Shown: positions 1-8,978, numbered from the stretch's first letter. The stretch is DNA of 64,000 nt from Mesorhizobium sp. C432A (GCF_030323145.1 NZ_CP100470.1:124001-188000); one strand, 5' to 3'. Translations and numbers: made by a program. Notes: generated by a model from the letters alone, not told the origin.

Positions 1-1461
1 CACTTCATCGTATCGAACGTCCAGCAACTCGCCACCAACACTGAAAAGTGGCTCTACAAGTTCCCCAAGGATTTCATCGACCTCATCATCGTCGATGAGG
101 CTCACCACTCGCCCGCCGAAAGCTGGAAAAAGGTCCTGGAGCACTTCGGCGAGGCGCGCGTGATCAACATGACCGCGACGCCCTTCCGTGGCGATGGCCA
201 AGAAATCGATGGGGACCTCGTTTATCGATACCCATTCAAGAAGGCCACGTTCAAAGGCTACATCAAGCGGATCACGGCAAGCTACGCCGCGCCGACCGAA
301 CTGGAGTTCACTGCAAAGGGGGAGACCAAGGTCTACACGTTGGACGATGTGCTCGCGATGAAGGACAAGGATTGGTTCAGCCGTGGGATCGCGCTTTCCG
401 ACCCTTGCAACCAGACCATCGTCGACAACAGCCTCGAAAAGCTTGAAATGCTGAGAGAGACAGGCACGGCGCATCAACTGATCGCCGTCGCCTGCAGCGT
501 AAATCACGCACGCAAGATCACTGCGATGTATGAGGCGCGCGGCTTCAAGGCGGACCTCATCTACAGTGAGATGAACGAGGACAAGAAGGTTGAGGTCAAA
601 CGACGGCTGACGAGCGGGGAACTCGACTGCATTGTCCAGGTGCAGATGCTTGGCGAAGGTTTCGACCATCCCAAACTGAGCGTGGCAGCGATTTTTCGCC
701 CTTTCCGCACGTTGGCGCCATACATCCAATTTGTCGGCCGGATTCTGCGGGTGACCGTGCAGAACAGCCCGGGACACCCCGACAATTACGGCCACGTCGT
801 CACCCACGCCGGCATGAACCTTGATGAACGGCTGCGTGAATTCAAGCTGTTCGAAAGCGATGATCAGAAGTTCTGGGAAGATGTCATCGGAGGCAAGGTG
901 CCTGAGCCGCCTGCGGAAGTGAAGTCGGGTGAAGCTAGGATGAAATTGTCCGAAGGAGTCGTGGTAAACTACGAAATCGTCGACTCATTGATCGAAGAAC
1001 AGTTCACCTCCGCCGAGCAGGAGGACATCATAAAGGAACTACGTGAAAACCTCGAGAGGTTGGGGTTGGATCCGGACCAGGCCGACGCAATTGTGCTGGC
1101 GCGCTCGACCGAGCAGAAAACATCAAGGGCAGCGCAGCCGTATCAGAAACTACCCATCCGGGAATGGGAGATGCGCCGGAAGGGCCTCAATGACGAGGTC
1201 AACCGCGCCGCGAACCTGCTCGCAAATAGGCTGGGCATTAACCGCGCCGGCCGCGAGATCGTCAACAGCGGCGTTCCGGCAACAAACAATTTCGTAGCCT
1301 GCGTAACGCTAATCAATAAAGAGTTGAAGAGAAATATCCCCAAAGAGCGCAAGGACTGGTCAACTGAGGAGTTCGAAGGCGCGATCAAAAGTCTTGAAGA
1401 AATCCTCAACCTGCTGACCAAAAGATATAAGGGGATCCTAGGTGCCAAAGCCAAAGGGTAA
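1..1461 (+). CDS. DEAD/DEAH-box superfamily 2 helicase, 5' end outside window
   Basis: The reading frame is open from base 1, so the start lies off the left edge; 486 codons are visible. A Walker B DEAH box is encoded at 94-105, and motif III (TAT followed by PFRGDG) from 172. The C-terminal helicase domain has a GEGFDHP motif and the arginine-finger motif QFVGRILR at 727-750. This arrangement is that of SF2 helicases of the restriction-subunit type, which couple ATP hydrolysis to DNA or RNA translocation. About 200 further residues follow the helicase core and match no family I can name. The next gene overlaps its end by 20 bases, suggesting translational coupling. Its place in an integrase-associated island makes a role in defence or element maintenance plausible, but that is inference. 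A nuclease or other domain may lie upstream of the window. Confidence 0.85.
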   Translation, partial: HFIVSNVQQLATNTEKWLYKFPKDFIDLIIVDEAHHSPAESWKKVLEHFGEARVINMTATPFRGDGQEIDGDLVYRYPFKKATFKGYIKRITASYAAPTELEFTAKGETKVYTLDDVLAMKDKDWFSRGIALSDPCNQTIVDNSLEKLEMLRETGTAHQLIAVACSVNHARKITAMYEARGFKADLIYSEMNEDKKVEVKRRLTSGELDCIVQVQMLGEGFDHPKLSVAAIFRPFRTLAPYIQFVGRILRVTVQNSPGHPDNYGHVVTHAGMNLDERLREFKLFESDDQKFWEDVIGGKVPEPPAEVKSGEARMKLSEGVVVNYEIVDSLIEEQFTSAEQEDIIKELRENLERLGLDPDQADAIVLARSTEQKTSRAAQPYQKLPIREWEMRRKGLNDEVNRAANLLANRLGINRAGREIVNSGVPATNNFVACVTLINKELKRNIPKERKDWSTEEFEGAIKSLEEILNLLTKRYKGILGAKAKG

Positions 1462-1702
1462 GACACCTTCGCTTCTTTCAATGTCAACGGGATCACCAGT
1501 CTTGCACATCTGCGGCAAGGCCACGAAATGCGACCGCTGCAACGAGCGAATTCCGACCGCGGCTGTCTGTTTCGAGATCCCGAAGCAGAAGAGCGGCTTC
1601 ACCGCCCGGCCGATTTTCTGCATCGCCTGCACGAAGGAGATTGTAGAAAAGACGAAGAGCGACCTGTTGGCGATCGAGGTCGTCCTGCAAGCGCAGCCAT
1701 GA
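1442..1702 (+). CDS. Small Cys-rich (zinc-ribbon-like) protein
   Basis: This 86-residue protein starts at a GTG inside the last codons of the helicase gene; an ATG start near 1481 is also possible. Cysteines C30-x2-C33 and C60-x2-C63, with C24 and C43 between and before them, suggest a metal-binding ribbon. The tail is short and partly helical. I do not recognise the family. The overlap with the helicase gene suggests co-expression and perhaps a helicase accessory subunit. Competing frames across this stretch on both strands are less convincing because they lack domain character. It converges with the leftward gene ending at 1735. Confidence 0.55.
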   Translation: MPKPKGKTPSLLSMSTGSPVLHICGKATKCDRCNERIPTAAVCFEIPKQKSGFTARPIFCIACTKEIVEKTKSDLLAIEVVLQAQP

Positions 1703-1734
1703 TCGGCGGCGGGGGTGCTGGCATCGCCCCTTGC

Positions 1735-2205
1735 TCAACGTTGCGTTCTCTGCCTGACCTTGGTCTTGGCCAAAATCCGTCGATTGATTTTCTCTTTCCA
1801 TGCCATCTGCGGCTGGGAGAGCTTCCGCTTTAGCACCGTCTGCTTAAGGAAAGTGTATTCCTTCTCGCCGAACAGGTAGCCGTTGCGCCACGCGTGTTCG
1901 ATAAGATCGTGGTTGGCGTTAGCGCTGATGTCGGCAGCGATGCGTCTTAGGCCTTCGAACAGGTTACCGGTATCGATCTGGATGAAACGGTTGATACAGA
2001 CGTTACCAACGTAAGTCGCATACCCGTTCAGCCGATTGCGGATGTAGCAATGCTCCTTGATCTCCTGCCCGCAGGGACAGTTGTCAAATTCATCACTAAT
2101 TTCGATCGCCTCTAGGAACCACTCCGTCCGGGCTACGTCAAATATCTGCGAGACCGACAGCGGTAAAATATGCGCCTTGAGGCGCTCGAAATTATGGCTT
2201 TCCAT
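1735..2205 (-). CDS. Conserved Cys-rich hypothetical protein (phage-type treble-clef-like)
   Basis: The protein has 156 residues from the ATG at 2205, preceded by a G-rich AGGGTGG element; the frame stays open further upstream to 2259. A CPCG...C pattern at residues 43-53, followed by an N-rich linker and VGNVC ending at residue 70, resembles small zinc-binding proteins seen in phage and mobile-element genomes. The C-terminal third is basic. Its function is unknown. It is transcribed toward the small Cys-rich gene on its left and away from the DUF6119 gene on its right, so 2206-2326 is a divergent promoter region. Bases here are visibly more AT-rich than in the core chromosome, which fits transfer. 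Confidence 0.6.
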   Translation of the reverse strand: MESHNFERLKAHILPLSVSQIFDVARTEWFLEAIEISDEFDNCPCGQEIKEHCYIRNRLNGYATYVGNVCINRFIQIDTGNLFEGLRRIAADISANANHDLIEHAWRNGYLFGEKEYTFLKQTVLKRKLSQPQMAWKEKINRRILAKTKVRQRTQR

Positions 2206-2326
2206 AGACCACCCTAGAATCCCTGCTTGGTGCTGCAAACAGCTACACTTTGAAAACACTAATTACCAGAATATAGTGGTTTTGGGATTGGCACCTGAGA
2301 ATAACTTATCTTTTAGGGGAACGGCG

Positions 2327-4069
2327 ATGGAGGGGACCGGGGTAGAGCTAGCGCAGATAACCTTCTTTCTGGCGAAAGAGGGCGTTACCATGGGCTCGAT
2401 CATCGATGAAGAGGCCGACTTGGCGGGCGAGAAGGCGGTCCAGTCGTTCGACTTCGGCGTGGAGGATGCAGCCTGCCGCTTCATCTATTTCGAAGCGATG
2501 TCTGTTCGGAAGAATCCACCGTGGCTCGATTTCATCAATGAGCAATTAGGCGATGCGCCGATTACCTTCGGCACGACCAGCTTGAGCCCCAATGGTTTAC
2601 TCCTGATCTCGATCGATGAGCGGGTATTCGCTGCGGTATTCGGCCGAAGCGCGACCGGCTGCCTGAACAGAAAGATGCTCGAACCAGATTTCGGCATCAA
2701 GACCGCGATGAACATGTGCGGCAATCAGGAAATTCGCCAAACGCGCAGTCAGAGCAATACCATCACGCCGACCCATATCGACCGCCAGGCCGCTAAGCCG
2801 TCCGACAGCTTCGTGTTTGGCTTGAGCGAGGCGGAGGACCTGCGGTACATATCGGCGCACATCAAGGGCAGCCGAAACACCACCTTGCAAGGTCGTGACA
2901 GCCTGACAGTGAAGGTGATCGGCGAAGACAAGCTCAGCTGGGGGAAAATCATTGCCCAGTGCCAAGAATTCTTTGAGCGCTTCGGCGCGCGGGACTACAT
3001 CGCCCTATTCCCCAACTACCGCAATTTTCAGCCTGCATCGGATGAGGATTCAGCCATACTCGACGCGGTCTTGGTCGCGGCATTAAGAGCGAAGGATTAC
3101 GGGAAGGTCGAGCTGTGCATTCCTGAGTTTCTTTCGGAGGAGGATTACAGCTTCTCCTATTCTAACAAGGCCAAGCTAGAAAACACGATCTATTCGTTCC
3201 TTGAGCCCAAGCAAATAGAGAAGGTGTTCAAGACGCCGGAGGCTATCACCGTTGAACACCTCCAGAACAAACGCATCTATGCCTATTCGGCGGCTGAGGA
3301 CCGTGTCCTGGGTTATCGGCACTGGTCGATATACGATTGTCTGGTCTACGAGCACGAGCTCGATGGCCGCTATTTCATTCTGAACGATGGGCGCTGGGTT
3401 CAGGTCGATCCCGACTTCTATAATTCCATTATCGAGTTTATCGCCAATCGTGTGCAGGAGGAAGCGCCGGAAGACTGGTATCTCAATATCGACATTAGTG
3501 ATGATGCCACAAAGACGAATAGTGAAGCGATCTTCAATGCGCAGATCGTCGAACTGCGTCCGACCTGCGTCCTATTCGACCGCGCCAAGCTCCAGATTGG
3601 TGTAGGCCGCAAGGACAAGGAGTTTTGCGATGTTCTCGACCTACAAGACAACGGCGTGGTGCGGATAATAAATGCCAAACAGTACAAGGACGCGTCATCT
3701 ATCAACTACCTGTTCTCTCAGGCAAAATTCTACTGCGAAGCGTTCCTCAACGATGAGACGTTTCTCGGTGAAATTAGAGAATTCATCGAGCAAGGCCCAA
3801 GCCCGCAACGGGCAGCGTATCTTGATTACATAAAGCCTGAAATTGAGAACAACCACGGCGCAGACTACGTTCTCTGCCTTTGGCTACTCTACGACAAGAG
3901 CAAGGCAGCACCGGCAAAGGGCGGCATCCCCCTCATAGCTCAATACGAGCTCAAGCTTATGCACGACCACCTGCGCAAGGTCTGCAAATTCCAAAACATC
4001 ATCATTCGTTTCATCCCCGTGAAGACGACGCGATACACACAATCGCGTAAGAATAAGAAAACTGCGTAA
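2327..4069 (+). CDS. DUF6119 / TIGR04141-type sporadically distributed protein
   Basis: The 580-residue protein starts at the ATG at 2327, which has an AGGGGA ribosome site; the frame is open upstream from 2057 but that part crosses the leftward gene. Near the middle of its N-terminal half it has FGRSATGC followed by a DFG-x-K stretch, and near the C-terminus a strand-D435-x2-D438 segment, then NAK (K451) and NYLFSQAK. These match my memory of the TIGR04141/DUF6119 family, whose members usually carry HVK followed by SHLF-x-Q there. The D...x-x-K spacing would suit a PD-(D/E)xK-like nuclease core, but that is inference. The nuclease-NACHT gene follows after 52 bases on the same strand, so the two are probably one operon. 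The family is patchy in bacteria and its role is not established. Confidence 0.65.
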   Translation: MEGTGVELAQITFFLAKEGVTMGSIIDEEADLAGEKAVQSFDFGVEDAACRFIYFEAMSVRKNPPWLDFINEQLGDAPITFGTTSLSPNGLLLISIDERVFAAVFGRSATGCLNRKMLEPDFGIKTAMNMCGNQEIRQTRSQSNTITPTHIDRQAAKPSDSFVFGLSEAEDLRYISAHIKGSRNTTLQGRDSLTVKVIGEDKLSWGKIIAQCQEFFERFGARDYIALFPNYRNFQPASDEDSAILDAVLVAALRAKDYGKVELCIPEFLSEEDYSFSYSNKAKLENTIYSFLEPKQIEKVFKTPEAITVEHLQNKRIYAYSAAEDRVLGYRHWSIYDCLVYEHELDGRYFILNDGRWVQVDPDFYNSIIEFIANRVQEEAPEDWYLNIDISDDATKTNSEAIFNAQIVELRPTCVLFDRAKLQIGVGRKDKEFCDVLDLQDNGVVRIINAKQYKDASSINYLFSQAKFYCEAFLNDETFLGEIREFIEQGPSPQRAAYLDYIKPEIENNHGADYVLCLWLLYDKSKAAPAKGGIPLIAQYELKLMHDHLRKVCKFQNIIIRFIPVKTTRYTQSRKNKKTA

Positions 4070-4121
4070 CGCACTGGCATGCGCCCGCTCAGGCTTTGTG
4101 TTTTCGTTGGGACAGGAAACC

Positions 4122-7100
4122 ATGACCATTAGCCACGGAACAAAAGGCCCGGCCGCAAAGCCTGGTCCGGTTAAGCAACCCAATAAGCCGCCGGCAGCTG
4201 GCGCGGCGCCAGGTTCTGGAATGAACTTTCAGGCGGCGGTGACAAGCATCGCCGCCGTGCATCTGCTATTTGCCACTCCCATCGGATGGCTGGCAGGTAT
4301 CGCTGATGACACTCCGGTGGCGGTCTGGGCGGAGACCCATGGTCCCGGCGACGATGTCAGGATCGAACTCAAGAACGGCCTTCCGATCGAGGTACAGGCC
4401 AAGAAAGGGCTGTCACGAGGTGGCGCGCTCTGGGATACACTGCTCGCGTTGGCGAACGGCATTCACGGCAAGACGATCGCCTTCGGTGTTCTCGTCGTGG
4501 CACCGGATGCGAGCGGAACGATTCAAAACGATCTTGCCAAGGACATCCTGAAACTGGGCGGGGGGCGAACGGACGGCCTGTCGGACATCGGGGAAGATTT
4601 CGTCCGTCGCCTTATGGCGGCGAAGCTGCCTGTGGCTACGTCCTGCGCACACCTGCGCATCCAGGTCGTACATGCTCTCGATTCTGATCGGCTCAGCGTC
4701 GATTCAGCTCAAGATCGCCTTCGTTCACTGTGCGTAATACCCGCGGATGCGGTCAGCGCCTGGAATGCTCTCTATCGCGGCGCGATGAACCTAATCGAGC
4801 ACAAAGGGCGTTGGGAGGTCGGCCACCTCCAGCGGCTCCTTAGCAGCAGTTCCATCGCTCTGCGACTCGAACAATCTACCGCAGGAATGTTGCAGACGCT
4901 TTGCAGGTGGGTCACAGGGCAGTGCCAATTCTTCTCTCTGCCCGGCCTGAAGAAACAGCTGCCACTTTCAGATCTCCTACCAATGCAGACTCTCCTGCAG
5001 AATGACGTGGCGAAAGCAGTAGGTCCCGCGGAAGCGCTCGAAAGATATCATGCCAGTGGCAGAGATGCGCCGCGGCAACGTAGCGAGGCCTTCGACGCCG
5101 AGTTCACCGGGCTCTTTCACAGGCACTCAGTCGTCATCGCAGGACCCGGCCTCGGGAAATCGACTCTCATCCTTCAACTCGCGCGTACTTACGCGAGTAT
5201 GGGATTTCCAGTGCTTCGGGTATCGCTGAAGTCGCTCGCTGCGTCGGTGCGGGCCGGCGCGTCCTTTGAGGAAGGTCTCTACAAATGGGGCCTTGATTCC
5301 GCGCCCGTCAGCGTTGCCGATTTTGAGGCGGCGAGACTCACTGACCTCGTGGTTCTTGCCGATGGGCTCGATGACTGTGGTGACCAGCACAATCCGATTG
5401 GCGACGCGCTCGCGGCGTTTGCAAAAAGCCACCCGAACGCCCGCATCGTCGTGACCACAAGGCCGATCGGCTATGAAACGCAGGCGCTCCTGCGTTGGCG
5501 TCACTATGACCTAAATGCGCCGGACGCCGACAAGGGCGCATCCAATCTTGGCGCGCTGGTGAAAGCCGCTGCCTCGACCGATGAACTGAGGAACTCAGCC
5601 AGCGAAATCGCCAAGCGCGAACTCGGACGAAGCAAAGCCGCCGCAACGATCGCCTCAAGTCCGCAACTGCTGGGGATGGCTGCTTCCCTCATCGCCACCG
5701 AGGCGGCACTGCCGGTTTCCCGCGCTGCCCTGTACGAGCGCATGATTGCTTTGCTGTCGAAGAAGTCGCGCTATGCCGACGAGTCCGTCGGCGAGACCGT
5801 CCGGCAGCGCGTGATGGAGATCGTGGGGTGGATACTTGTCCGCGATCCGATCGCCAGCACCCAGTCGATCATCGATGAGTGTTGCCGCATCATTGCTCCC
5901 GAACTCGGGGTGACGCCGCTCGCGGCCTCCAGGCAGGTCGAGTCGGCCATCGGCTTTTGGGAAGCAGGTGGCCTGATCGAACGGCTCCGCCATTCGGGAA
6001 CGACTCTGATGACTTTCATCCACAAGAGCTTCGCCGAGTACGCCGCGGGTCGCTACCTCGTCGGCCTTGAAGGGACCGAGCGAGCGTCACAAATCGAAAA
6101 GGCAGTAGACGACGCATCTTGGAGCGAGGTAATCGGCTTTGCAGCGGGCATGAGTGTGGGCGATGAGATCGCCCGGCTTCTCGTGGCGCGGCAAGCGAGC
6201 GGCACACACGGTCAGATTCAGCGCGCTGTTGCCCTTCTGACCGACCCTGACGCCGAGATCACCGACTCCTACGCTGCAATTCTTGTCTCGGCTGCATTCG
6301 AAGCCGCGATCCGCGGGAACGATGAAGGCTTTGAGATTGGCATGGCCCTGGTCAGCCTTGCTCGCACACGTCCCAAGTTGGCCGGTCCGGCGGCTGGCAA
6401 GTATCTTGACGACGACGACGCGGTAGCTCGGTTGGTTGGTTGGGCTGCCGCCGTAAATGCAGGGCCGGAATGGTTCGACGCAACTGCGCTTCGGCGGGTA
6501 CTCGCCGCACTTACCGCGGAGATTGTGCTTCCGCAACGAGGCTCTCTGCTGGGAGGATTGAGGCTAATCCTCCGCAAGGATCGCGATCTCTTGCAGGAGG
6601 TTGCCCTTGCTGCCCTGCGCATGGTTCCCGACGGGGAGGCTGAGGAGTTTTTGGCGACGGCCCTGGCCGGCGAGGCATTTCAAACCGTCGGCTTTCTCAG
6701 CAAGGTGGAGACAGAACTCGAGCGCCGCGGCCTGGCCGAGGTCAGGAAGCCATGGGCAAAAGGGTTGGAGAGCATGGCTTGGGCGGTCGGCAAGGTTGCC
6801 GATCCCTGGACCAAGGGCTCGCGTGCCACCCTTCAGGGCGTCGTCGATGCCCTCAAGACAGATACCGCAGCCGGTGGGTCGATCTCCGAGACCTATCCCT
6901 ACGTTGCCAGCTTGCTGCGACTCGCCGGATTCTACGACGTCATCGCGGGTGATGTTCTCGCCTGGACACTCGCCTATGACGCTGCGGGGGTCAAAGAGGC
7001 ACTGCGACTGCTGGCAATCGCCGGTGCCATGCCGGCCGACATGCTCGAAGCCGATGCGTTGGGTCTTTCCAATCATCTCGCAACCGAACCAGACAAGGGT

Positions 7101-8075
7101 ATCTTCAGCTTTGGCTTGCCGTCGGTCGATTTGCCCCCTTTGGCTTGGGAGAGGATTACTGCGGCCAGGCCCGATCGCGAGCTCTTGCTCAAAGCTCTTG
7201 CGCACAAGTCTGAATGGTTGGTCGAGGTGGCCGCGAGTGCGCTTGAGGCCGATCCGCCGGCTCTCGTCGATCTTCAGGCTCGCCTAGCTGGAGCTAAGGA
7301 TCTGGAACTCGCGGGCCTCGCCCATGTGATTGTCAGTCGCTATCCCTCGTTCGCCGTGGAAACCTTGCTTCCGGTTTTGAGTGGCCCGCCACGGCCCGGT
7401 CTCGAATATGTTCTCAGCAGCCTTGCGTTGCTCGATAGCGATCCAAGCGACAGCCTCCTGCTCGCTCTCGCGGAAGTGCTTGTCGGGAAGGATGTGCATG
7501 TGGCTAACTCGGGAGCCAAGCTCGCGCTCGAGCTGGTAAAACGCCAACGTTTCGCTGACAACGAGCTCCTGCAACGATCTTTCGAGCATTGGAAAATTCA
7601 TGAAGAGCCCTACCCGAAGTCGGCTGGTGTTGTCCCCCGCAGCCCAAGACCGTATCTTCTGGAAGCTCTGCTTCTTCTGGACGCGATCGACCATGGAAAA
7701 CTCGTCGATCTTGTAAGCGACCCGCGATCCGACATACGGGCGCTCGCCGAATCACATTTAGAATCGCGGATCCGCGCGGCACCAGCGCTTCAGAGCCTTG
7801 CAGTCGACGCTTTGTTGCGCCGCGCCGTGCCCCCCGCATTCGCTGCAAAGCTCGTTTCCAGAATCACTTTCGACCCGGATCATGTCCGTGCGCTTTCAGT
7901 GCTTCTCTCCGATCAGGATCCGCGCTGGCGCCTGACAGGCATGAACCTGCTCGTCTCGCCGCCTATGCAACCCGACGAGGTCCACGCCTATGCCTGCAGG
8001 CTGGAACATGATCCTGAGATCGAGATACGCGAAAGGGCACGCAAGCTGCTTAAGAGCACACCGCCGACGCCCTAG
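4122..8075 (+). CDS. Nuclease-NACHT-HEAT STAND protein, candidate phage sensor
   Basis: The ATG at 4122 has a good AGGA site (a GTG at 4098 is in frame) and gives 1317 residues. The N-terminal ~130 residues resemble a Cap4/Mrr-like restriction fold: FQAAV near residue 36, D77-D78, then E90-V-Q92-A-K94 as the D...(E/Q)xK core. A NACHT ATPase follows, with Walker A G341-PGLGKS-T348, Walker B ending DGLDD (414-418), a VVTTRP sensor segment, and the winged-helix-region motif FIHKSFAEY at 632-640. The remaining ~650 residues look like HEAT-type helical repeats, the usual sensor part of such proteins. The layout nuclease + STAND + repeats is that of anti-phage Avs/bNACHT proteins, which oligomerise on a phage ligand and turn on the effector. 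Defence function here is inferred from architecture and island context. It probably shares a transcript with the DUF6119 gene. Confidence 0.85.
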   Translation: MTISHGTKGPAAKPGPVKQPNKPPAAGAAPGSGMNFQAAVTSIAAVHLLFATPIGWLAGIADDTPVAVWAETHGPGDDVRIELKNGLPIEVQAKKGLSRGGALWDTLLALANGIHGKTIAFGVLVVAPDASGTIQNDLAKDILKLGGGRTDGLSDIGEDFVRRLMAAKLPVATSCAHLRIQVVHALDSDRLSVDSAQDRLRSLCVIPADAVSAWNALYRGAMNLIEHKGRWEVGHLQRLLSSSSIALRLEQSTAGMLQTLCRWVTGQCQFFSLPGLKKQLPLSDLLPMQTLLQNDVAKAVGPAEALERYHASGRDAPRQRSEAFDAEFTGLFHRHSVVIAGPGLGKSTLILQLARTYASMGFPVLRVSLKSLAASVRAGASFEEGLYKWGLDSAPVSVADFEAARLTDLVVLADGLDDCGDQHNPIGDALAAFAKSHPNARIVVTTRPIGYETQALLRWRHYDLNAPDADKGASNLGALVKAAASTDELRNSASEIAKRELGRSKAAATIASSPQLLGMAASLIATEAALPVSRAALYERMIALLSKKSRYADESVGETVRQRVMEIVGWILVRDPIASTQSIIDECCRIIAPELGVTPLAASRQVESAIGFWEAGGLIERLRHSGTTLMTFIHKSFAEYAAGRYLVGLEGTERASQIEKAVDDASWSEVIGFAAGMSVGDEIARLLVARQASGTHGQIQRAVALLTDPDAEITDSYAAILVSAAFEAAIRGNDEGFEIGMALVSLARTRPKLAGPAAGKYLDDDDAVARLVGWAAAVNAGPEWFDATALRRVLAALTAEIVLPQRGSLLGGLRLILRKDRDLLQEVALAALRMVPDGEAEEFLATALAGEAFQTVGFLSKVETELERRGLAEVRKPWAKGLESMAWAVGKVADPWTKGSRATLQGVVDALKTDTAAGGSISETYPYVASLLRLAGFYDVIAGDVLAWTLAYDAAGVKEALRLLAIAGAMPADMLEADALGLSNHLATEPDKGIFSFGLPSVDLPPLAWERITAARPDRELLLKALAHKSEWLVEVAASALEADPPALVDLQARLAGAKDLELAGLAHVIVSRYPSFAVETLLPVLSGPPRPGLEYVLSSLALLDSDPSDSLLLALAEVLVGKDVHVANSGAKLALELVKRQRFADNELLQRSFEHWKIHEEPYPKSAGVVPRSPRPYLLEALLLLDAIDHGKLVDLVSDPRSDIRALAESHLESRIRAAPALQSLAVDALLRRAVPPAFAAKLVSRITFDPDHVRALSVLLSDQDPRWRLTGMNLLVSPPMQPDEVHAYACRLEHDPEIEIRERARKLLKSTPPTP

Positions 8076-8177
8076 ACTAGGCGCCCTCACTTGCTCGCGC
8101 TCCCATTTCGAGAGACTTTTCGCCGGTGATGCGCACTCTGGCGCGCCGCGACGATTGTGAGCCCTTCCAAACGCAAA

Positions 8178-8204
8178 AACCGCCCTGGTTAGACCGGGAC
8201 GGTT
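8178..8204. terminator. Imperfect hairpin downstream of the NACHT gene
   Basis: Two 12-base arms (8178-8189 and 8193-8204) pair with one mismatch and one G-T wobble around a TAG loop. An A-run precedes it and an AT-rich stretch follows, so it could stop transcripts from either side; it lies about 100 bases after the NACHT stop. A moderate call because of the mismatch. Confidence 0.4.
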
Positions 8205-8519
8205 ATTGATTTATGATAGAATTGGTTGCGGGGACCCGATGTAAGTGTGCAAACGGCCTATAACGTCGAGTTAGCAAAGGAATTCGGTGGCAGCACTGTA
8301 TTGACGGTATCCCTCTCCCGAATCGAACCCCCGAGAACCTTGGCCTCGCCAAGGAAAGTCCGAAACGGTCGCTGCTCTCGCCCAGGAGCGCGGCGCTTGG
8401 TCGAGCATCCCTTTTATAGGCCGAAGCAATTCGCTGCTTGCCCCTGGGACTATGTCACTTCCCAATCGTGTGTTGAGGTCTCAGCATGAGGCGAAAGTTC
8501 ATGTGATCGGGCGGTCACC
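8205..8519. other. Non-coding stretch inside the island
   Basis: No convincing gene is seen. There is a small hairpin with arms CCTTGG and CCAAGG at about 8339-8355, and the phrase GAATCGAACCC near 8318 that recalls a reversed tRNA T-loop. I could not fold a full tRNA on either strand. It may be a remnant of a tRNA or of an earlier insertion. Confidence 0.4.
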
Positions 8520-8861
8520 GTGTTGGAGGTGGAAGTGGACAGGTCAAATTCGCATGCGTCAGGGCAGCCACTAGGTATCTCTGCGGCTGAACAAATCCCC
8601 AGCAGCGTTTCGCCGAAGCAAACAATTCGGCGACCCGAACTGCGCAAGATCGTCCCGTTGGCCGACACCACCATCTACGAAATGGAACAGCGGGGTGAAT
8701 TCCCGCAACGTTTTTATCTGACGCCGCGCTGCGTGGTCTGGAATCTGGCTGAGGTCGAGGAGTGGATCGAGAAGCGTCGGCGTACTTCGAATGCTGCCGC
8801 AGTCAAGCGTGCGCCATCCCCCGATGTACGTCAACGCAAGGCTCGGCCAGTCAAGCGGTAA
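8520..8861 (+). CDS. AlpA-family DNA-binding regulator / excisionase-like
   Basis: This is a 113-residue protein with a GTG start at 8520. Residues about 38-85 form an AlpA/MerR-like winged helix-turn-helix: LRKIVPLADTTIY, then EFPQRFYLTPR, then a W-N-L-x-E-V-x-x-W-I-E-K tail. In prophages and islands such proteins activate the integrase gene or act as recombination directionality factors. It lies next to and convergent with the integrase gene, the usual pairing. The N-terminal 35 residues and the basic C-terminus are not conserved features. The exact start is uncertain because no strong ribosome site is visible. Confidence 0.75.
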   Translation: MLEVEVDRSNSHASGQPLGISAAEQIPSSVSPKQTIRRPELRKIVPLADTTIYEMEQRGEFPQRFYLTPRCVVWNLAEVEEWIEKRRRTSNAAAVKRAPSPDVRQRKARPVKR

Positions 8862-8978
8862 TTCTACTCGGCCAAGTCCGTGCTTATTGGTGACGCAGTG
8901 CTGTGAAAAGCAAGTGTGCTGACCATTAGCGTCCTTTCCGCAACGACATGCTCGGGACTTGGCGGAACGTACTCCCGT

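Noticed and set aside
1528..1833. A 101-residue rightward frame overlapping the small Cys-rich gene
   Set aside because: It lies in another frame of the better-supported 1442-1702 gene and has no domain-like features.
8309..8355. A tRNA gene suggested by GAATCGAACCC and an anticodon-like stem CCTTGG...CCAAGG
   Set aside because: The acceptor and T stems do not pair on either strand, so at most a decayed remnant remains.
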